DNA from: Plumapathes pennacea
Taxonomy: Eukaryota > Cnidaria > Anthozoa > Antipatharia > Myriopathidae
Length of the DNA stretch: 64,000 nucleotides
Direction: 5' to 3'
Assembly (NCBI GenBank): GCA_964036295.1
Contig: OZ038462.1
Location: 11,208,440-11,272,439, forward strand
Positions 1 through 10,099 of the stretch are shown piece after piece. Under the pieces are notes generated by a model. That model was not told the origin of the DNA. It saw only the letters and a list, made by a program, of their open reading frames with translations, and did no database searches. The first letter of the stretch is position 1; each line of letters begins with the position of its first letter. The translations under genes and the position numbers were made by a program.

Positions 1-954
1 GATATCGTTTTCAACAATTCAATCAGAAATAGAGTATATAGATGTTGTTTTTTGGTAACCATAAGGCTCTAAGCGCATCAGCTACACGGTTTGCCCAATA
101 TCGTTTTACACTAGAGAAAGCTCTTGTCCACTCAGAATGTTTACAGAGGACGAGGACTTGCTTTCTAGTTACTCCTCGCCACTGGAAGTGTTGAGTCTAT
201 TTTGAGGGCACCTCCCCCGGATGTCTTAATTACTCGCTCGGAATAAGGAGGGGGTTGTTCAGTGTTTTATCGGAAGTTCCAGTTTCCCTCTACATCTTCG
301 TTCCCGTCTGACTCAAATTACCGCCGCAATATTTACTGTACGGCAGAAGTCTTCCCCGCAACACGCCGCTGTAACAACTAGTTATTTTTCTCCTCGCGCT
401 TTCCATCCCCCTGATTTTAAGTTAGTTTTCACCGTACAAGGAGGGGTTTGCGCACTGTGTAGAGTATGGGTGAATGTGTCATGACACCATAAAATTGCTC
501 ACGCAGCGGATCAGTTCTGACGTCACGCGACGCGAATTATTGTATACGTCAATTCAGGTAGCATAAATAAATTTAGCACAAAATTGACGCAATGGCTAAA
601 TATAACAATGTCAAGAAAAACTGAAACAGAACAAACGCCTTTCCGTAAAATACTGAAACTTTCCCATATCTTTATACTGGCGGAGTTGTTAACCAGCCGA
701 TTTTTAATCAGCATAGTCTGAAAAGATTTTTGATTCGTTTTGCCTGTCCAGACGTACAATTTGTCTTCACTGCTATTCTGGCTTCAAGGCTTGCAAATTC
801 AAATCAAAGCCGGTGCTACATGTGGAAACTTTGAAACGGTAGAACAGACGAAAAGTGTGTCCACTGGACCTTGAACCAGAAATATAGAAATATGATTACT
901 AACAGTCTTATGTATAGTATAGGGTAACGCAAAACTAAAAACACTAATACTAAC
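1..954. other. Intergenic, no gene recognised
   Basis: No reading frame here resembles a known protein. A stretch near 510-540 (TTCTGACGTCACGCGACGCG) resembles sequence about 300 bp upstream of the intact cluster gene at 10100-10663 (near 10960), so it may be a relic of another cluster member's upstream region. Confidence 0.4.
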
Positions 955-1046
955 AGCAAGCTAAACCAGCTTTATTATCAGAAAATACACCGAGTCTCAA
1001 GGATTTTATGCTTCTCCTTAGTCGGTGATGATAGTCCAGACGGCGC

Positions 1047-1549
1047 TTACTCTATGTAAGGAGGGGCTTGAGCACTGTTTGAAGAGTAAGGTGCAAAGCT
1101 CTGATAAGGTGCCTGTCCGGAGTAGACAACAGGAGCGGGCGGTTCTGAATAAATCTGAGGTTGTCCGGAGTACATTGTTGGTCTGGATACCAGAAGTCGT
1201 TCACCTCTAAGCCTTCGTCGTCTGCGCGAGACAACGATGATGACTACGACCGCAACGATAAAGACGACGCCAAGCACACAGCTGATAATGATGTAGATTA
1301 TGTTAAAACAGTCTGCCCGACATTTGCCGTAGCAGCAGTCTTCACCGATGTAACAGTCAAAGTAAGTCTCACAAGACAGTTCCTTGTACACAAGAGTTGT
1401 ACACAAGAGTTGTCGCAACATTGCCAAGGACCAGCTCCCTCTCCATAGCAGTCGCTTGCACTGGAGCAATACCGTGATTTGACTGATTGTGGCAGAGACG
1501 CAGTAACCCACAGCGTCACGAGAAAAAAGGACGAAAAGCGTACCGGCAT
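1047..1549 (-). pseudogene. Cys-rich single-pass membrane protein, frame-broken copy
   Basis: First member of the cluster. The start at 1549 gives a signal peptide (MPVRFSSFFLVTLWV) and one Cys repeat ending GPWQCCDNSCVQ, almost identical to the intact gene at 2695-3366. The frame is then lost at a perfect 13-bp tandem duplication (TGTACACAAGAGT at 1385-1397 and 1398-1410). Beyond it, another frame encodes the last Cys repeat (CYIGEDCCYGKC), a membrane helix, the RRRRRLR stop-transfer and a tail with APYQSFAPYSS, ending in APPYIE. The middle Cys repeats of its neighbour are absent. It is probably a pseudogene. A sequencing error at the duplication is possible but would not explain the missing repeats. 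Its product family is not recognised. Confidence 0.7.
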
Positions 1550-1649
1550 GCTTGGTTCCCCGAAAGATTCAAATCTGTCCACAAAGAACGTCCGAAAAGA
1601 GAGAACAAAAATAAAAGTGTTATAATATGTGCGAAGGTTTATACGGCAT

Positions 1650-1715
1650 GGCACGGCCTGTCACCGCATGATCTGATGACGCACGGAATTTGATCAGTTT
1701 TCCGACCAATTGCGA
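1650..1715 (-). promoter_or_regulatory. Conserved upstream element of the Cys-rich cluster (copy 1)
   Basis: The motif GTGACAGGCCGTGCC (minus strand) lies about 100 bp upstream of the start codon at 1549, with an inverted CCAAT-type box (CCAATTG near 1708). The same motif sits 89 bp and 83 bp upstream of the starts at 3366 and 10663, suggesting a shared core promoter. Confidence 0.5.
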
Positions 1716-2694
1716 AACAGCGAGTAAACTGATAAAACTTTAATTGCGTCTCATATTTAAAATATCGACGAACTAAGTTCCTCTCATGCTGTTACATATT
1801 TCATTATTTGTAGCACTTTGATGGTCTTTTGCACCAGTCCTTCTTCGTTTGTGGGGATATTATGAGATTTCGTGACTTTGCGATGGCCACAACTTAGGTC
1901 ACGCAATCATTGCAGATTAGGCACGAGAGAGCATCAGTTACCAGCGGTAGTCAGCTAATGATGTCCATTTTCCTTGAGTACTTTGGTAGCATTAATCGGA
2001 TTGAATAATTTACTTAAACACGATAATAAAATCAGCGGAGTTGGTGGGGGGAGCTCTTCTGTTTTCGATTATGACGAAATTTTGTTTTTAACAGACTTTC
2101 GTAAACGCGAGTTGTCCCTCCCTCCCCTCTCCCCGAGCCAAAGTGTTTACCTAGAGAAAAGTTGTTCCGCCACCAGAGTCACAGGGTGTCATGCAAATGC
2201 TTGCTTCGATTTATAAAGAAATATATGAACAGCTGCCGCGCCCAGGGTAACCCGGTTGGAAGGAGGGTGACTCGGGTCCCCGGGCCAACTTTTTTTCATT
2301 AAACAGGGCCTAAGACTAAATATATTCATGCAAAGGGTGTTGTGATTAAAAACGCGATTTTATTAAATTTAAAAGGATTAATGCCGGGTTTCTTGATAAA
2401 AAGCATAAATATTCAAATATAACCTCTTGTAATTACCAACTTACTCTTCAGGATAAAAAGTCTAAATAGATGTTAGACAGCAGACCTTCGTTTTTCCATG
2501 TTTGTCTCCAGCATTTATCACATTATTTCAAAGCTACAAACAAATATATTCCATAATGCTTTTTGAGAAACTACCCTATACAAACTGCAAAGATTACAAA
2601 TAATGTACAGTTGTATGACTTGGTGGCAAAATTTGAAGGATCTTTGGTTTCACCTCGAAGAACGTTGATAGTTCAGATGGTAGTAGTCTAAGCG

Positions 2695-3366
2695 TCAAGC
2701 ATTCCTTTCATCCTCATTCTTAAACTCATTGTAAGGAGCGGTTGGGACGCTGTTAGGGAACGCCTGGCCAGGGTAGACTATGGCAGTGGGCTGAGGATGT
2801 CCGGAGAGTGTGGGCATCGCGACCAGATTTGGCTGACTTCTAAGTCTTTGTCGTCTGCGCAAAACAACAATGATGACGATACACGAAAAGATGAAAACGA
2901 CACCAAGCACACACCCAACGACGATGTAAATGACGTTAACACAGTCCTTAGTCTGACATTTGCCGAAACAGCATTTTTCACCGCTATAGCAGTCAAGACT
3001 AATCTCACATGATTCCCCTACGCAGCTCATCGAGCGAGAGATACATCTGTTGTTACAGCAACTTTCTGTTGTGGTACAACCCGATTGGAAAGAGCAATGG
3101 CGCCCGATGCAATCTGTTCCTTGTACACAGCGGTTGGAGCAGCATTGTACAGGACCAGTACCTGGACTGTAGCATTGGCTGTTAGTCGTACAAAATTCAC
3201 CCAGGCAGTCAGTTCCTTGTACACAAGAGTTGTCACAACATTGCCAAGGACCAGCTCCCGCTTCGTAGCAGTCGCTTGCACTGGAGCAATACGATTTGAC
3301 TGATAGTGGCAGAGACGCAGTAACCCACAGCCTCACGAGGAAAAAGGCCAAAAAGCGTAAAGGCAT
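2695..3366 (-). CDS. Cys-rich repeat single-pass membrane protein, intact (223 aa)
   Basis: Single exon, start ATG at 3366. Residues 1-25 are a signal peptide. Residues 27-142 hold four cysteine-rich repeats of about 30 residues, each with a CC pair followed by CV, CI or C (WQCCDNSCVQGTDC, VQCCSNRCVQGTDC, ESCCNNRCIS, EKCCFGKC). Residues about 145-169 are one hydrophobic helix. RRRQRLR follows as a stop-transfer, then a cytosolic tail with the family motif YPGQA. Expected topology is extracellular N-terminus and cytosolic C-terminus. Spacing of CC pairs recalls WAP-like and other disulphide-rich ectodomains, and the layout recalls WBP1/VOPP1 or Shisa proteins, but no named family is certain. 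Function unknown; surface receptor or adaptor is inference. Unlike the copy at 10100-10663, the tail has no PPxY. Confidence 0.8.
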   Translation of the reverse strand: MPLRFLAFFLVRLWVTASLPLSVKSYCSSASDCYEAGAGPWQCCDNSCVQGTDCLGEFCTTNSQCYSPGTGPVQCCSNRCVQGTDCIGRHCSFQSGCTTTESCCNNRCISRSMSCVGESCEISLDCYSGEKCCFGKCQTKDCVNVIYIVVGCVLGVVFIFSCIVIIVVLRRRQRLRSQPNLVAMPTLSGHPQPTAIVYPGQAFPNSVPTAPYNEFKNEDERNA

Positions 3367-3454
3367 GCTTGGTTCGCTGAAAGATTCAAATCTGTGGATA
3401 AAAACGTCCGCAAAGAGAGAACAAAAATAAAAATGTTATGGTATGCGCGAAGAT

Positions 3455-3520
3455 GGCACGGCCTGTCACCGCATGGTCAGTGACGCGCATGGAAGTTGAT
3501 CTTTTTCCGGCCAATTGCAC
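3455..3520 (-). promoter_or_regulatory. Conserved upstream element of the Cys-rich cluster (copy 2)
   Basis: GTGACAGGCCGTGCC on the minus strand (3455-3469), 89 bp upstream of the start at 3366, with CCAATTG near 3512. Same arrangement as at 1650 and 10746. Confidence 0.5.
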
Positions 3521-4149
3521 TGACAGCGAGTAAACAGACAAAACTTTAATTGCGTCTTATAAATGAAGTATTGATGAACTAAGTTCCTCTGGCTGTTATA
3601 GATTTTGTTATTTGTATTACTTTGCTGGTGTTTGCACAGTAAAACGTTTAGGGAATGTTATGAGATTTCGTGACTTTTCGGTGGCCACAACTTTCGTCAC
3701 GCGATCACTGCAGACTATTAGTCACGCAACGATATCAGTTACCATGGTTGGTCAGTTATGATGCCCATTTCCCTTATATATTTTGGTAGCATCAATTAAA
3801 AATAAATGATCTATTTAAACACGATAATAGAATCAGCAGGGCTGGTGGGGAGAGTTCTTCCTTAAACTCTAAGTTACTGTAACACAATCTTTAAAATGCT
3901 CAGCTAAGACTAAAAATATTCATCCAGAGGGTCCTTAATGTTGACTAACGACGAGAATTTATCAAACTGTAAAAGAATAAATGTCGTATTTCTTGATGAA
4001 AAGTATGAATACTTAAATACTATGATCATCAGAAATACGATAATCGCAGATACCCCCTTGCCCTGGCATGGATGTTTTACTAAAGTTTTGACGCAAACAC
4101 TTCTTAGAAGTCATCGCCTTGAATAATCCTTGCGTGACGCCGTACGTCT

Positions 4150-4479
4150 ACCCTGGGTGCCAGGGGTTTCTCGCTCTCGAAATCTCCGGTGCGGTCGCGT
4201 AGGGCTGGGGGCAAAACCACGGGCGGCGGAGGGCTGGGGGCGAAGCGAGAAACCTCTGGCCTCACACAACGTGTCCTTTGAAAATGCCGATCCAATCACA
4301 AGGCGTTTTAAAGCTGCCGAGTCAAAATCTGACTCTGGTCATGCTTTCTCACGAAGTCAATGATTGGTCCAATCTAATGAGTTGGTAAAACCGGTTCTCG
4401 CCTCGGCTCCGCCTCGCCCCCAGCCCTACGCGGCCGCACCAGAGCTTCCGAGAGCGAGAAACCTCTGGTACCCAGGATA
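4150..4479. mobile_element. MITE nested in Helitron copy C, 10-bp target duplication
   Basis: Long terminal inverted repeats of about 60 bp: CCCTGGGTGCCAGGGGTTTC at the left and, on the complementary strand from the right, CCTGGGTACCAGAGGTTTC, followed on both sides by TCGCTCTCG and GCGTAGGGCTGGGGGC. Flanks CCGTACGTCT (4140-4149) and CCGTACGCCT (4480-4489) form a 10-bp target duplication with one mismatch, as in Mutator-like elements. A partial relative of the terminus lies near 59060 (ACCTCTGGTACCCAGGGTAC). Confidence 0.6.
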
Positions 4480-4771
4480 CCGTACGCCTTTCTCACGGTG
4501 AGGACATCGTCGCGCCAAAATAAATTATGCTGTCTGCTTGACCGGCCGTAGTACGAAAAAAATTAACACAAACGAATAAGTGTGTTTCTAGTTTTCCAGT
4601 TTTGAATTTATTCACATGCAGTGCAAATAAATAGGCTTCCTGTGAGAAATAATATACACTCTAGAGTGCACTGAACCGTGGCATTGTTTAGGGAGTGCAT
4701 ATTTATGAGACCAAATTGTTTTGTACATCAAAACAGCCTAAAGGTCTCCAAGAATTGAAACAAAACCTGAA

Positions 4772-5006
4772 GGGCCGATTTTTAAACAAAGTCTAGCATA
4801 GACCTGGTTTATCGTTAAATTGAAGTTTAGGCGGACGCCGTTAAACAGGGTTAGCGAAACGTTAAGTTATGTTTTCAGAACATTGATTTGAGTCGGTTTA
4901 TACAGACGACGTTTAGCCGTTGTCCGTTAACCATGGCTATTGTTTATATCTTGTTTAGACCAGGACTATCTTAACCGCAGTCTAAACCTTGTTTAGAAAT
5001 CGGCCC
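4772..5006. mobile_element. MITE nested in Helitron copy C, 3-bp target duplication
   Basis: Ends are GGGCCGATTTTTAAACAAAG and, on the complementary strand, GGGCCGATTTCTAAACAAGG. GAA flanks both sides (4769-4771 and 5007-5009). The other Helitron copies lack this segment between AAGTAAACCCTTC and the following sequence, giving an empty-site comparison. The 3-bp duplication and GGGCC ends suggest a Harbinger-type MITE. Confidence 0.55.
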
Positions 5007-6699
5007 GAAGGGTTTACTTCAAGTTGTACACGGGCTTCAAACCTAGTCATCCTTCGAAGGGCTTCTCAAGGATTCTCGTTGCAATCGCCGCCGGTCAAAT
5101 CGCAGCTGCAGTTCTCGAATTAGACAGTTTTACAATTCCAACTGAATTGTTTGATCTTGACAGAAAACAGTAACGCCATCTGACTAAATCATTCAAGATC
5201 CCAAGTTCCAGATTGCGCTGAGCGAATACGCTAGCCCAAACTGGCGAGGAAGCGCTTAAAAACAATACTCGAGAGAAAGTGATCAGAATGCAAGTTTGTT
5301 TTCTTGAATGATCGAGTCGCAGGATACGAGATAAACGTACTTGCAATTTTTCATGGTGATTGTTCGATTTCCACTAACTGCAGACCTGTGTTGCTTTTCC
5401 TTTTTGGGGAAGTACCCAAAACGGAGTCGCGATCGGGAGTTTGTTGTCCTCAGATGCCTCAAAGAAATCGTCTGCTAGGTCCGCTTTCGATACTGAAACT
5501 GCCGATCCGCCTTCATGCACTGCTATATTTGTTGACCTCAGTTGTCTGCTGTACCCGCTTTTGCTTTGATATTCACTGTCATAGCATTTATTTGTGGCAG
5601 CAATTCAGTGGTCTCTGCTTCTGTTTTCCGCGAAGGCTTTGTACTTCGCGTCTTTGCTCAAGACGGATTTTCCGCTCTTTGTATGTTTCACGCTTGCGCC
5701 GTGCCCTGTCATACTCACTTCATTTTTGAAGACGAGCTTCATTCAGTTTTTCAGTAACCTGAGTTTCCGGCCTTTTTTCTGGGGAGATGTGGTATAGAGG
5801 CGAGAGAAAGGGAAAAAGCCTGACACAAATCCATTAAAAGTCTTCCGCCCCTCACGCGTCACCATATCTTCGGCCAATCAAAAGGACTTCGGTTTTTGAT
5901 TGACATGCGTCCGGTCGCAAGCGGCTCCTGGCAAACAAAGTAGGCTACTCACTTGTTCAAGAAAATTAAATTCATTTCTTCGAGTGATTTTAGCTGATTG
6001 AACGAGACATTCACTGAATATTATTCTGCCGGTTCCGCCAGCGCATTCAGAACAGTTGCTCATTTAATCAGGGAGTGGTTTCTTTTAGCTTTTCGGTGAG
6101 TCTTCTTTTAAATTTGTCGCTTTTGGTTCAATTCAAATTAACGGTTTTAACTTGAACTCGACGGCGATAATACTGACAACTATTAACCATTGACAAGGCA
6201 CTTGAAATAGACTTGAGCGCTGCAGAAACTAGTGAGACAGGAGCCTAAGATTTTGCTTTGATTTTAGGAAAGATTTAGGCTTTAAACAAAGCAATTTGAC
6301 GACCGTAGCTCATTAAATATGCGTGTGGTGCTCATGTTGACAAGTCAGTGCCTGCACGTGCCGAGTTTTTTGTTTATCATCCAATCAGCGTAACGTCCAG
6401 AATCTGGACGTTCAACACGGGTCATTGAATGGGTTTGTGTCAGGCGTAATTTTCATTTCTCTCCTTTCTCTCTCTCCAGTCTATTAGGCCGAGCAAAAGA
6501 TTAGCCAAAAAAATTAGCCTGGTACTCAAATCTGTCAAAATCCTCCCTTATAAGGAGTAGAAGAGTTTTCCGTTAGTCTTTATATGAAGTGTTGTCTGCC
6601 CCTTGACTGACTGTGACAGACGAACATTCAGTCGATGAGATGTTGTCACGTTTAGAAACCCCTCGCTTTGCTCGGGCGACTGAAGTGGGGAGGGGTGGT

Positions 6700-7010
6700 C
6701 TAACTCCACTGCGTATCCGCGTATCCACTTCGACAGCTTGAAAAATTTAGGCGGAGGGGTGTTCTAGGGGTACTCCAAAAATATGAGGAGTAATTCAGTA
6801 GTCCGAGAAGAACACCAAGAACGCACCCGACGATGGTGGCAGTGATGTTAGCACAATCTGCTCGACATTTGCCGTAGCAGTCCATGCAGATCGCACATGA
6901 TTCCCCCAAGCAGCTACCAGTGCCAAGAAACACAACTGTCGTTACAGCAACTTTCTGAAGCGGTACAGTCCGACTGTTGCACGCAAGAACGACAAGCAAC
7001 TGTGACCACT
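6700..7010 (-). pseudogene. Cys-rich membrane protein gene fragment
   Basis: Third member of the cluster, only the C-terminal part. One minus-strand frame reads SCLGESCAICMDCYGKC then a membrane helix (ITATIVGCVLGVLLGLL), closely matching the intact gene at 10100-10663. A different frame just upstream reads QQSDCTASESCCNDSCV, so a frame break separates the last two repeats. The final repeat has lost six residues including its CC pair. The signal peptide and first repeat are missing, and LINE-related sequence starts within about 30 bp of the breakpoint. Confidence 0.7.
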
Positions 7011-7029
7011 CAGTAATCTACGCTAGAAT

Positions 7030-8085
7030 GAATATATCTTTAGCTAAACAAAAATGCTACAAGCGATTCGTCTGGGATAGGTCCAACGTTGACGAAAGCA
7101 AACTATAATTGATTCTCTTCTGAGCTTTCATTGGGATGATATTCTTGCGGAGAGCGATGACTTTAATATAGTGTATGATCAGTGGTTTCTTTGTTTTCGA
7201 AAAATTCTGGAATCCCATGTTCCTCACAGATCTGTTATTATTCGCCCACGGGACAAACCATGGATGAATTCAGAAGTTAGAACCGCTATTCGAAAGAGGA
7301 AAGACTCCTTGAGCTTCATTGCCAACGAATGAACCTTGCCTCGTGGGAGAAGTACAGACAACAAAGAAATCTAATTACGGCTCTGATTCGCTCGAGTAAA
7401 ACAGCTTTCTACGAAAAGTTAAATAAAAAGATGCGGGATCCACGTTTAGGCCCCAAAAAGTGGTGGGGTTTAGTCAAATCGTTCTATGTAGCAAAGATCC
7501 AGATTACTGTTCCCACGTTATGTGATGGAGACCGTCTGATCACCGATGTAAAAGAGAAATCTCAATTACTAAATGACTATTTCTGTAGCCAATATAGGCT
7601 AGAAAAAGCAAACACAACTCTTCCAGAGCTTTCTGTCTATCAAAATTCTAAGTTTCTATCTCATATTTTAACATGTGAAAGGGAAGTTCGTAATCTTCTT
7701 AAAAGTGTTGACACTTCTAAGGCCTGTGGTGTTGATGGTGTAGGCAACAGCCTAATCAAGTTAAGCGCTGACGGCATCTCCAGCTCTTTTTGTCGTCTCA
7801 TTAATTTATCTTTGTCTAAAGGTGTCTTCCCAGATGCGTGGAAATTTGCAAATGTTATAGTCCCACCTATTTTTAAGAAAAATGATCGTCAACGAAAGAA
7901 AATTACCGTCCTGTTTCACTTTTGCCTTCCTTGTCTAAAATATTGGAAAAGATCGTGTTTATCAGACTTTACGACTATTTATTAGAGAATAACTTTTTGA
8001 GCCCCTTCCAATCTGGTTTTCTACCGGGAGATTCCACTGTAAATCAACTAATTTATATTGTTCACAAAATATATTAAGCATTATA
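7030..8085 (+). mobile_element. Non-LTR retrotransposon (LINE) reverse-transcriptase fragment
   Basis: Frame pieces encode the linker between endonuclease and reverse transcriptase (CYKRFVWD, PWMNSEVRTAIRKRKDS) and the start of the RT domain (KACGVDGVGNSLIKLSADGI, LSKGVFPDAWKFANV). A frame change near 7890 is followed by ENYRPVSLLP, SKILEKI and FQSGFLPGDSTVNQLIY in another frame. Stops and frame shifts show it is inactive. The endonuclease, RT catalytic YxDD region and 3' end are absent, so this is an internal fragment, probably of a CR1/L2/Rex-like family. It separates two Cys-rich gene relics. Confidence 0.85.
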
Positions 8086-8132
8086 TCAAGTGGAGGGGGT
8101 GATACCTTAATGTTGATGTCGAGGATCTCACA

Positions 8133-8824
8133 CTAGTTGTAATTCGGCTTCTTCTCGAAGAGTCTTGATAGTTTAGATGACAGACTCAATTTGACTGGTG
8201 GAAAGGGTACAAGGTTCTGAGAAGGCGCCTGGCCGGGGTGGACTATGGCACGTGTTCCTTTCGGTGTCATTTGGTCGTCGTCTGCACAAAACAAGGATGA
8301 GGTAGACACAAAAAAAGACGACAACGGCTCCGACCACAGCTCCGACGATAGCAGACGGGTTAATACAATCATCCTCAGCTTTCTGACATTTGCTTTCATG
8401 AATACAGCATTTCTCTCCGAAATAGCAGTCGGATTGGGTATCACACGGCATCCCTAAGCAGTTCTTGCGGGAAACGCAATTAGGGCGCCTAACGCAAGTT
8501 GTTCCTTGCCGTACACACCAATAGGAGCAGTATTGTAAGTTGTAACCGCATTGGCTGGAACTCGTACAACTATGGCCCGCGCAATCTATTCCCTTTACAC
8601 ATTTGTAGAAACAGCATTGCCAAGGACCAGTGCTTGGGATATGGCAGTCGCTCGATGTTTCACAAAATTGACCCGCGCAATCTCTTCCTTTTACACATCT
8701 GTAGGAACAGCATTGCATACCGTCGTCGCAATCACGTTTAGACAAACACGGCTGCACTTGCTGTTGGAAGAGACACCAGACAGCACAGTGTCGTGAGAAC
8801 AAAACTGCTTGATAGTTTGTTCAT
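8133..8824 (-). pseudogene. Cys-rich membrane protein gene with two frame breaks
   Basis: Fourth cluster member. An ATG at 8824 opens a good signal peptide (MNKLSSSFVLTTLCCLVSLP) but that frame stops after about 28 codons. The body, in another frame, carries four to five Cys repeats (MQCCSYRCVKGRDC, WQCCFYKCVKGIDC, QYCSYWCV, EKCCIHESKC) and a membrane helix (AIVGAVVGAVVVFFCVYLIL). After the CRRRP stop-transfer the family tail motif (HPGQAPSQNLVPFP) is in yet another frame that ends at 8133. Two frame breaks, at the signal-peptide junction and just after the helix, indicate a decayed gene. It is the most divergent copy and lacks the conserved upstream motif. Confidence 0.65.
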
Positions 8825-9561
8825 GGGGGCGTATACGAACGGTTAAACACGCGAACAATGTGAACAGAGGGAACGAACTGGGGATGCGACACCTGTTTAG
8901 CCGAGAATGCTGTCAAACTTGTTTGTACCAATTAAAATCGCGGGAAACCGAATATGTACACTTTGGTTCGTCAACAGTCTCCATAGCTGGAGGTCTCAGT
9001 AGACAGAGTAGATGCAGATGAACTATGAACTGCAGGTTCATCCGTGTCCGTGTGCCACTTTGTATCATACCGCCAGAGAACAGACTGACTGCTGGTGACA
9101 ATGCTGTGAAGGGGAGAGATAAGGGAGAGTATTACGAAGCGTTCTAAAGGTGACCTGCACGAAATGGTCGAGTATGTGGGCGCTTTCCAGTTGACTATCG
9201 GTCATCTGGAATTTTCGAAAACAAAGGACAACTTTGAGAGGTTGTCCACAATTTTCAAAACTTTCAGTTCCGTTTGATTTCATGGAATTCTCGTTTTTTG
9301 TTTTTGGTAAAATGCACGGAAGGCATTTGCACGTTCTCTGACATACTCTTCCGCGCTCAAGTTATAATTTAGCGTCTCCTTTAGGTTTTAGTATAGGTCT
9401 GTCTGAAACTTCAGAATTGCCAGCGATTTGAAGTCACCACCTTTATTTCAGCATCATTCTGAGAAAATCGCATCACGTAGTTTAATAATAATAATAATAA
9501 AAAAAGGTCCGAATACCGGGTAGAGTGTGCAAAATGATGACATTACATTTCACTCCAGACA

Positions 9562-9903
9562 GGGGAGAATTCCTATATGAAAATAAAAATGGACGGATGC
9601 TCGTCGTATCTCTTAGGGGTTAAAATCACGGGCTTTGGTCAAACGCTGACATTTTTATGTGACGTACCACCGTTTCGGGATCGGGTGTCCGTCGAATGGA
9701 TTTTTTACGCCACCAGAGAAAACTGTTACAGTGCACAAGCTTATAGTCACATAATTTTATGTCATTTATTATCACATAGTTTGGTACCTTTTATGGGTCA
9801 AAATAAGCTCTAGCCACGCCCATTTTAGTACCTCTTAGGGGTCAAAACGAAATTCCCGACGAGCATCCCCGTCCTTTTTATGTGCGAGTCACCCTCCTCC
9901 CCC
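9562..9903. repeat. Inverted-repeat element (MITE-like)
   Basis: The left end has GGACGGATGCTCGTCG and CTCTTAGGGGT. The right end on the complementary strand has GGACGGGGATGCTCGTCG and then GACCCCTAAGAGGT. Both ends are preceded by a G-rich terminus and a TATA(or CATA)nAAA stretch. No coding capacity was seen. Target duplication not resolved. Confidence 0.5.
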
Positions 9904-10099
9904 GGGATGCATGCACTAGCTGCCAGATCTCGTCTTCAAATGCAATCATATTTTATAGAAATGGAAGGAACTGTTCACAGTCTACTGAACTACTTTACTG
10001 ACCGTTACACTGTAAGAATAACGGTTATTTGCTTATTAGAGTTTTCCACATGGTGGTGAAGGCTTTAAGGTTGGTCGTCAAGCACTCCCCCCCTGATTT

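Larger units (their letters stand above)
955..2420. repeat. Tandem duplication block 1 of the Cys-rich gene cluster
   Basis: This block (gene relic plus its upstream DNA) is similar to 2600-4028 in the same orientation and order. Shared landmarks include GGCACGGCCTGTCAC (1650 and 3455), AACTTTAATTGCGTCT (near 1735 and 3542), and a GGTGGGG-containing stretch (near 2041 and 3841). An AATAAA on the minus strand (TTTATT near 971) fits the 3' end of the gene relic at 1047-1549. Confidence 0.65.
2600..4028. repeat. Tandem duplication block 2 of the Cys-rich gene cluster
   Basis: Second copy of the duplicated unit, holding the intact gene at 2695-3366 and its upstream DNA. Similarity to block 1 continues to about 4028 (TAAGACTAAAAATATTCAT near 3905 against 2311) and stops exactly where the Helitron-like element begins. 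Confidence 0.65.
4029..6080 (-). mobile_element. Helitron-like element, copy C (minus orientation, with nested insertions)
   Basis: On the minus strand the element ends GGGGGTATCTGCGATTATCG, then TATTTCTGA at 4029, followed by T: the CTRR|T end of Helitrons. Copies at 18481-19154 and 23710-24895 share this end. Further matches run through an AAGCCCGTGTA stretch near 5030 and TTTAGTCAGATGG near 5175. Near 5640-5750 the minus strand encodes an Arg/Glu/Lys-rich stretch (RKIRLEQRREVQ) of the kind found near the N-terminus of Helitron proteins. Frames are broken, so it is a dead copy. The 5' boundary was not found; similarity supports at least 5760, and a small minus-strand frame (MSNCSECAGGTGR) reaches about 6063. 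Confidence 0.55.

Noticed and set aside
5304..5797. Cys-rich plus-strand frames of 70-140 codons
   Set aside because: They are the antisense of the Helitron-like Arg/Glu-rich frame; no signal peptide pattern or family match.
9065..9283. Short minus-strand frames between the cluster genes at 8.8 and 10.1 kb
   Set aside because: No signal peptide, Cys pattern or similarity to cluster members; ordinary chance frames.
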